NCBI GenBank assembly: GCA_022393335.1
Contig: JAJEKB010021087.1
Location: 807,435-871,434, forward strand
Direction: 5' to 3'
DNA: 64,000 nt
Source: Macrotrachela quadricornifera
Taxonomy: Eukaryota; Rotifera; Eurotatoria; Philodinida; Philodinidae
The first letter of the stretch is position 1. Each line of letters opens with the position of its first letter. The notes under the pieces are model-generated. The model was not told the DNA's origin and did not search any database. It saw only the letters and a list, made by a program, of their open reading frames with translations. Position numbers and translations under genes: made by a program. Positions 57,901 to 64,000 of this stretch are shown here, one piece after another.

Positions 57901-59151
57901 GGTTTATTTTTTCAATCCATATAAAAAAGAGTGAAGATGCCAAACTAAAATAGCATTATTTTTGTTTAATTAATCAAAACTATTTAACAGTTTTTATTTT
58001 TTTTAAATTAGCTATAATTTTAATTAACTAGAAAAATTTGAAAATAATCTCGACGATGTAAAAAGACTAACATAACATCAAAACAGTGTCGTTTTGGTAA
58101 AATTTCAGCAACTTTTTATCATTTCTACGCACGAATAATATTCTGTTGAAATAACTTAAACAAGACATATGATGAATACCTATCCCGTTGGATTTATTCA
58201 TCATGTCATGAGCTCATTCTACAGTTGAGATTCAATTTTAATGTCCTTAGGGCAAAGCAGAGCAAAAAAAAATCATATTTTACCGTTCGAGACAGGCAAG
58301 GTTAAGACGTAGCAGGGCACAGGACAGGATAGAGCAAAAAAAGTGCCCTGTTGACGGTCTCCAATGTCTAGAGAGACTCTGTTAAATAAACTGTTTTTTA
58401 TCTATTTAGGAAAAAAGTAAAATCTTTCTTGTTGAGATCAATAGTGATACGTAACAAATGGTCTCTCTAGGCATGTCTTGATCGGTACAAACCTTAAATA
58501 TGTCTCTATCATTAATAAAAATTTCAGCTCGTTTGCTCAGGTAGTAATGAAGATATTCAAAACTTTTTTAGTTAATTGAGTTTTGCGCAACCTTGTACAA
58601 GTGATGATCATATATGAAACAATCGGTTTCGCACGAATAAAATATTCTATTTATATAATTGTACATGTTTTTAATGTCTAGCATGCCAACGACCTCTCTT
58701 AGACTTCGACACAATTGGCATCAGTTATACACTAGTTCCAAATGGTTACGGATGTTTTACTTGGTCTGGAGCTTCAGTACTCAATGCTACAATCTTTGGT
58801 ACTATGAGTGGCTATCATACAGTTGTTACTAGTGGTTCATATGTTGTATATAATTCAGCGACACTTACAATGAAACTCATCAACACAACTAGTTCAATAT
58901 TTACAATAAATTCATTTTTTGCAGCGTCTTCCTGGAACGATAATTTAAATGTCAATATCACTGGTCTGTTAAATGGTGCAGTTGTACAAAGAACGACCTT
59001 AATACTTCAAGTATTTACAAAAACACTTGTTACCTTAAATTGGTCAGGTATTGATACGTTGACAATAACCTCAGGCGGTGGAACACACAATGCAAACGTG
59101 ACTCTCTCCGGACATTTTGTTGGAATCGACGATATGTTGATCACATATTGA
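54961..59151 (+). CDS. Five-exon type II membrane protein with beta-rich ectodomain
   Basis: Exons 54961-55071, 55145-55258, 56466-56596, 56652-56851 and 58682-59151. All introns are GT-AG and every phase matches (0, 0, 2, 1). The cytosolic N-terminus is Asn/Ser/Lys-rich (KKLPRQNSLRLPKIS; NINIINNDQSSQLQ). A Cys/Arg cluster (KKQCCGRCSR) precedes one membrane segment (VYLFLLPVALIFLGVAIAA), then a Thr-rich stalk (TTKTTKTTKITTTSTNS) and a C-terminal ectodomain beginning CQRPLLDFDTIG with YTLVPNGYGCFTWSG, beta-rich, with several N-glycosylation sequons (NAT, NTT, NIT, NVT). Same architecture as the gene at 25771. Ligand and function unknown; the ectodomain is probably lineage-specific. The last intron (1830 bp) hosts a MITE. 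Stop TGA at 59149-59151. Confidence 0.8.
57467..58595. mobile_element. Mariner-type MITE inside intron 4
   Basis: 1129 bp flanked by TA at 57465-57466 and 58596-58597. Ends CAGAGTGGTGCAAAA and the inverse TTTTGCGCAACCTTG. TIRs of about 150-200 bp share TTGAATATCT(C/T)CATTA and GAGCTGAA, and the right arm carries TCTCTAGGCATGTCTT, also seen at 10840-11210. No transposase. It ends about 85 bp before the splice acceptor of the host gene. Confidence 0.8.
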
Positions 59152-59193
59152 AAAGATATTAATAATCACGTCATCATGTGGACTATCTAGAAA

Positions 59194-60453
59194 CCTACAG
59201 GACAGTCCCGCGAATCCCAAAAGATTCTGTTTGTCTCGTCCCGCGGTTCATCCAAAATTGTCCCCAAAATTTTTCGGGACGGAACATTTGAGATTGGGAC
59301 TATTCAAAAAAAATCGATGTCTCGAATTTCCTAAACTCACATCAAAACACGCCGTAAATGTGGGGCTCCCTATTTTTTATAACAAATATTTAAATAAACA
59401 ATACGGGGTGACCCGTAAGTAGCTTTACGATAAAAAAAGCTGAATATCTTCGCTCGATTTCAATCAAATAGTCAGATTTTTTTGTCGATGATAGAGGTTT
59501 ATTCAAATTTTTTTCACCGGAAAAGCTAAGTTGAGCCAATACTATAGCTTCAACCAGAAAATGTGACCTCGTACGGGGTCGAATAAAGAAATCATCTATT
59601 TGTCTCAGAATTTTAGATAGTAGCCTAGATTATTACATATAAATGAGTTCAACGATGGACATTCCTTTGCACTTAGGGAAGAATTTAGACTAATTATGTA
59701 GAACCGAATAAAGTTATAATGATTTTCGCTCCCACATTAGATTTGAAACACCCAATGTACCGAACTCTTCTTAAACGTCCGTACAAGACCACATTTTCTT
59801 GTTGAAACTATATTATTGGCTCAACTTAGCTTTTCCAATGAAAAAAATTTTGAATGATCCTCTATCATCGATAAAAAAATCAGATCATTTGATTGAAGTA
59901 GAGTGAATATATTCAGTTTTTTATCGTAAAAATACGTACAAATCACCCTGCATAATAGAAAAACGGAGAAAATACTATTGCTAGATGCTTTCAAAGTTGA
60001 TCATTTTCATTTATTCTTATCAGATCTTTCACTGCTATTATAACTCAAACAAATCGTATCCTTTAATTAGCATATTCTGTGCATCAATTAGTGTGTGCAT
60101 GAGGATAAGTGTTTAAAACGCAGTTATATCCCAAAAAAGAACTTCTTTTTTTCTTACACTTTGGCTGCAAACAACTAATGTTCATTAATGTTTCAATATC
60201 TCATTTGGTAAGCAGGAAATTAATAATTTGATTTAGACTCACAGATATTCATTGTTCGATATTGTGCTGCCAACTGTATAAATAATAGGCTAGCTAGTTC
60301 ATCTAATTATTATCTATATGAATCCGTGTTATCTACTGATAGTAGAGAAAAGACGTATTCATCTTTCACAAATCAATATTTCTATATCCTTATCAATTAA
60401 CGGGACAAACGGAATTTTTCGAGACGGGACAATAAAAAAGTTTGTCCTGCAGG
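59194..60453. mobile_element. 1.26-kb TIR element with CCTGCAGG-type ends
   Basis: Left end CCTACAGGACAGTCCCG (59194) and right end, inverse, CCTGCAGGACAAAC (60453), with subterminal CTGTTTGTCTCGTCCCG / CCGTTTGTCCCG. It contains the MITE at 59404-59950. Its right end cuts into the piggyBac pseudogene, replacing the C-terminal half. No ORF. Confidence 0.6.
59404..59950. mobile_element. 547-bp MITE with about 170-bp TIRs
   Basis: Ends CGGGGTGACCCGTAAG and the inverse ...ATCACCCTG. Arms share GATTTTTTTGTCGATGATAGAGG and AAAAGCTAAGTTGAGCCAAT with their inverses. TA precedes the left end. Nested inside the 59194-60453 element. Confidence 0.8.
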
Positions 60454-61690
60454 ACTCTAGCTTCTTCTGAACCACTCCGTACCCTGATCCAGTTCGATTG
60501 CTTCTCAGTGTTCCAATAAGACAAGTATCATTTCGCAATGAAGTTTCTGCGAGAGAGATATCTGCAAAGAAGTTGTCGACTACTACAATTTGAGCGTGCC
60601 CAAGATCAGTCGTTCGATCCTGCTTACCAGTATAAATCACAAAATTCCAAGTGTATCCGTTAGTGGCAGCTAGTTTGTATATCTTGACTCCATATTTATG
60701 TGTTTTTCTCGGAATATATTGTTTGAACAAGTCTCCTCTTCCATGGTACCATTGTCTCATCAAGAGAAATAACTGAACCAGGAATATAAATTGACTTAAA
60801 TCTGGCTTTTAATAAGTTTACAAATGATGTGAATTTCAACAATCTGTCTTAGTCTACATGCTCTTCTTGGTTATTCGAAAACTGATAAAATTTGTCAAGT
60901 CATTCAAATGTATCTCTCGATATTGTGTTTTGAATGACTTCAGATCCAAACATCTTGCCTTTACTCCAGTAGTAATCTGTTTCTGGCATTTGTACTAATT
61001 CCCATTTCAGTAATAATTCCTAAAAAATTCGGGCATTTCAGCATTAGTAATAGGTTTCCATTGAAGAGCTTTCGACCGTTTGGTAAGCTTCTACCTTTGT
61101 ATGTATTATTCTATATATCGATTAGTTTCACGAACCAGGAGACTAATAACTCATCAGTAGTGAGATATCGATTACAATTGATAGGATTGATCGTACTAGT
61201 TTCCATCATTCCATACTCCTCTGAGAACCGAGCATCCGATTCTGATTTGATTTTGCCCCACACTTGTAATCCAAATCTATCATCATCACCATCATTCGTA
61301 ACTTGTTCTTCAGAGCTTGATGATTTGAATTGCATTCTGGAAAAAACCATTATCGAAACTGCGTACATCACTCTGTGAGTTACTGCTTTCCTCTGTATCA
61401 GCTTCTTCGGATGGCATATGAATCACAAATGTTGAAAAACGTGAGTTTAGTTTATTATCTTTATCTCGACTAGCATGATATATACTATATACATACCTAT
61501 GAATAAATTGGAGAAATCCCATATACCAGAGAAGAAAAGATAATGAGGACAAATCCTAGTTACGAATTATGGAGATTGCCAACATACTGAAAAATATCAA
61601 CGAGCGCATCTATCAAGAATGAACATGCATGAAAATTAGTATGGGCGAAACTATTTTCCTCGGAAAATCGAATCGCCGTGAGGGGGTTAA
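60454..61690 (-). pseudogene. Truncated piggyBac transposase and left end
   Basis: Minus-strand remnant related to the transposase at 27129. Acidic N-terminus near 61400-61550 (MPSEEADTEESSNSQSDVRS), then the frame at 61111-61371 (EEYGMMETSTINPINCNRYL). Frameshifted fragments lead to IPGSVISLDETMVPW (first Asp, about 60770), then KYGVKIYKLAATNGYTW and VVVDNFFADISLA (second Asp, 60600), ending at YGVVQKKLE, where the 59194-60453 element begins. The last third, including the third Asp and the zinc-binding tail, is missing. TTAA followed by CCCCCTCACGGC (read from 61690) is a plausible intact left terminus. Confidence 0.85.
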
Positions 61691-62053
61691 AAAATTATTA
61701 TAGCTGATTGTGATAGTGGTATCGATGACTACTTATACGTATATATTCCTTGAATAGAATATATAGTGATTTCCAATATTACTTTTTAACAACAATCAGA
61801 CGTAACATTTTAAACTAATTTTATTGATCTAACATCGCATAGGTGAATGTATTTTCACACAAATAAGCAAATAAAATAATAATTATGACTGTACACAACA
61901 AACAAAGCGTTAACGAGACAACAAGAGAAATATATAGACATAACATAAATTTTCGATTTCAAATATTTTGATTCTTTGATAATTCTTCATTTTTCTAAAT
62001 AGAGAAAAAAATAATTTATGAATATTTTTACAATTTCAATTTTCATGTCTATA
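61691..62053. other. Intergenic, nothing recognised
   Basis: AT-rich spacer between the piggyBac remnant and a MITE; no motif found. Confidence 0.45.
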
Positions 62054-62441
62054 GGATGTCCAGAAAGTCACTAGAGTTAGAAAAATTTGAAAATCTTCAT
62101 TACGCCTCGAACAAACGGGCTCATTTTTTAGCCAACGACAGAGGCATGTTCATACTCTAAATCCATACGGTCAAGATTAGTGAGAGCTTTAGTTAAATAT
62201 TACTATCGACTTCCATAAGAAAATCTTACTTTTTCACAGATGGAGAGAAAACATTATATAAGCTGGCGCAAAAGTCAATTTATCGAGAAGAAAATTGAAT
62301 AATTCCATTATGGCTCAATCAAACCATCAGATTTAGAGTATGAACATGCCTCTACCGTTGGCTAAAAAATGAGCCTGTTTGGTTGAGACGTAATGGAGAT
62401 TTTCAAATTTTTCTAACTCTAGTGACTTTCTGGACACCCAA
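62054..62441. mobile_element. 388-bp mariner-type MITE
   Basis: Ends GGATGTCCAGAAAGTCACTA and the inverse TAGTGACTTTCTGGACACCC, with TA to the left. Arms of about 115 bp include GAAAATCT(T/C)CATTACG and GAGGCATGTTCATACTCTAA with inverses. The interior includes another element fragment (GCTGGCGCAAAAGTCAATTTA). Related in layout to the elements at 10621, 12386 and 57467. Confidence 0.8.
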
Positions 62442-63240
62442 TATATTGGGAGTATCCTTAGATCCTCAACTACTATATATTGAAAATAACCATGCGCTCT
62501 CAAGTATTATATATGAATGGTATCCTTCAGTCTTCAAACACTATATATTCGGTGTATCCTTGCCCGTCCGGGTATATAAATAGGTTTTTGAGCATTAATT
62601 ATTCAAAATAAAAGAACAAAAGAAAAGAAAAGTATTAATATATTCTGGTTGTGTTTAATAGAACCAAACGGAATAAATAGATGTGATTCATTTCTACTCT
62701 GTCTGTAGCTAATAAAAGATATTTTATAATTTATTCTTCTCTTTCTTGCTTAGTATAAACAAGTAATAGTAGAATTACCTGCAATGTAAGTCAGACAACA
62801 GAAAGGAAGGACATGCGAATAATATAACGAAGATGTTTGGAACTAAGAAATCATTAGTATAAGAAAAAACAAAATATTTAATCATGAAGGAGAAAAAAAA
62901 GAAGAAAAATAATCAAAATTATGACAATTTTAATGTCATAGCAGAGAATATTGAAGAAAACAGCAACGTACACTACTTCAGCTCACTTGTCGTAGATGAT
63001 AAACAGACATCTTAATGATGGAAGACTTTGTACAGTTAAGGAAACCAGTGGATCACCTCGATCTATGCTACTTATCTTAAATAATTATTGGTTAAAGATC
63101 TATTAATATATCAGGAAACACAAGAGTACAATGAGTATATAGTATTTGAGGACCAAAAGGTGTCGTCCACATATAATACTTTAGAACCTATGAATACCCT
63201 CAATATATAGTACTTGACGACCTATGAATATTGTATGTTA
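62442..63240. repeat. Inverted-repeat element with ATATATAGT units
   Basis: Arms at 62442-62560 and about 63128-63240 are inverted. Each contains three spaced copies of a motif like CAATATATAGTACTTGAGG. About 570 bp lies between them. TATATAAATAGG at about 62573 is TATA-like. No ORF of note. Confidence 0.55.
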
Positions 63241-63756
63241 CAAGGTTCGATAATACTAAGTCCAGGACTGGTTGGGTTAGTTTTTCCTAGGGCATAGATA
63301 GATTTCTTACTCTGCAAACAAACACACACACATCTTCAATTTTGGAATTCAGATTTTGACTACATCAAAAAGAATAGACTACTATTTAAGTGGAATGATA
63401 ACTAGTCTGAAACGGTTACTGGTAAACTGGTTACCAATTGCTACGATCAAGCGATCACTAAATGTCCCCGTTGCATCCGTAATATTGAATTCAGTCGGTA
63501 CCGGAAATTCCAGATTTCATCAGTCACATGATTATCATAACAATCTATCTCAGTGTGTGCCTTTGCCGGGTTAAAGACGAAATAAGGCTATAAGGAGAAG
63601 ATGTCAAAGACTACTACATGGAGGTATCGATAGGATCTCGGATGCTGTGATATGAAGATGTCCTGAGGTCCTTCAGAGTTATTACACGAAGACAACCACA
63701 GGACCTCAAAGCAAGGGGAAACAATTGATTGCAAATAGCAGAATCTTCTCGAATTA
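63241..63756. other. Intergenic, nothing recognised
   Basis: Contains a 72-codon open frame at 63356-63574 without recognisable motifs; I do not call it. Somewhat higher GC than its surroundings. Confidence 0.4.
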
Positions 63757-63972
63757 GGGATGTCAGGGTTCGGGGTTCTCGAGAACCTGGGATCTGGATG
63801 GGTTCCCCGTACTCAAAAACCCAGAACCCCATACCACTTTGTACAAAAAAGCCGTAGAAAGCTACGGAAAGATTTTATTGTATTTTACAAACGTAGAAAA
63901 ATAGATTGTGAAGTGGGTTCTGGGTTCTCCCGGGAACGGAGCTCTTGGGGAACCCGGAACCCTGACACCCCC
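63757..63972. mobile_element. 216-bp GGTTC-rich palindromic MITE
   Basis: Ends GGGATGTCAGGGTTCGGGG and the inverse GGAACCCTGACACCCC. Subterminal GGGTTC/GAACCC palindromes (GGTTCTCGAGAACC, TCTCCCGGGAAC) fill both arms; the centre is AT-rich. GC-rich arms stand out from the background. Confidence 0.8.
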
Positions 63973-64000
63973 ACACGCGGGTTCTTGTTTTCTGAGAACA

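Noticed and set aside
1..64000. CRISPR array, rRNA, bacterial operons or horizontally acquired bacterial gene cassettes
   Set aside because: No regularly spaced repeat/spacer structure, no rRNA-like sequence and no compact multi-gene strand. The beta-lactamase-like gene has introns and eukaryotic family features.
1..64000. LTR or LINE retroelements, Penelope-like reverse transcriptase
   Set aside because: No reverse-transcriptase motifs were seen in any frame; only the hammerhead relic hints at a retroelement.

Overview
This window looks like AT-rich eukaryotic nuclear DNA, most probably from a bdelloid rotifer (Adineta/Rotaria-like). That assignment is inference from four things. There is a large ADP-ribosyltransferase + kinesin-light-chain-type TPR gene family. 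There are single-pass membrane proteins with a Ser/Thr-rich stalk and a beta-rich ectodomain. Introns are short, AT-rich and GT-AG. The transposon load is almost entirely DNA transposons (Tc1/mariner, piggyBac, hAT and many foldback/MITE elements), with no recognisable LTR or LINE reverse transcriptase.

Layout. 1-10.6 kb: an ART-TPR gene copy (copy A) broken by two insertions, the larger carrying a dead mariner; its 3' flank and the tail of a serine beta-lactamase-like gene are duplicated again at 38-39.7 kb. 10.6-14.3 kb: a composite mariner-type MITE, an ATTTATAAAT minisatellite, and a young Tc1/mariner element with 213-bp near-identical terminal inverted repeats (TIRs) and a single nonsense codon. 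15.5-16.1 kb: an intact single-exon orphan gene. 16.7-20.1 kb: a 3.35-kb non-coding TIR element with nested elements. 21.5-24.6 kb: MITEs and a decayed GH65-type glucosidase. 25.8-26.6 kb: a membrane-protein gene running into a 400-N gap. 27.1-28.95 kb: an apparently intact piggyBac transposase with its right end. 29.9-31.3 kb: a decayed intron-bearing Tc1-like transposase. 33.16 kb: a decayed type I hammerhead-ribozyme-like motif. 34.2-38.1 kb: the complete ART-TPR gene (copy B, 1290 codons, 10-N gap included), followed convergently by the beta-lactamase-like pseudogene (39.4-40.7 kb). 41.7-47.0 kb: a nested cluster of giant foldback elements flanked by CTAG. 48.3-49.3 kb: a dead mariner. 49.6-51.4 kb: a non-autonomous hAT element with a perfect 8-bp target-site duplication. 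51.5-52.1 kb: a 70-bp tandem repeat. 53-54.7 kb: two more foldback elements. 55.0-59.2 kb: a five-exon membrane-protein gene whose last intron hosts a MITE. 59.2-61.7 kb: a TIR element that truncates a piggyBac pseudogene. 62-64 kb: three more inverted-repeat elements.

The host genes that appear functional are few: ART-TPR copy B, the two membrane-anchored ectodomain proteins and the orphan at 15.5 kb. Nothing suggests operon-like cooperation. The window mainly shows how a segmental duplication (ART-TPR plus beta-lactamase-like gene) has been eroded by successive DNA-transposon and foldback insertions. Both 10-N gaps inside the TPR arrays look like assembly artefacts rather than biology. All repeat boundaries were found by reading, so ends may be off by a few bases unless a target duplication is stated.
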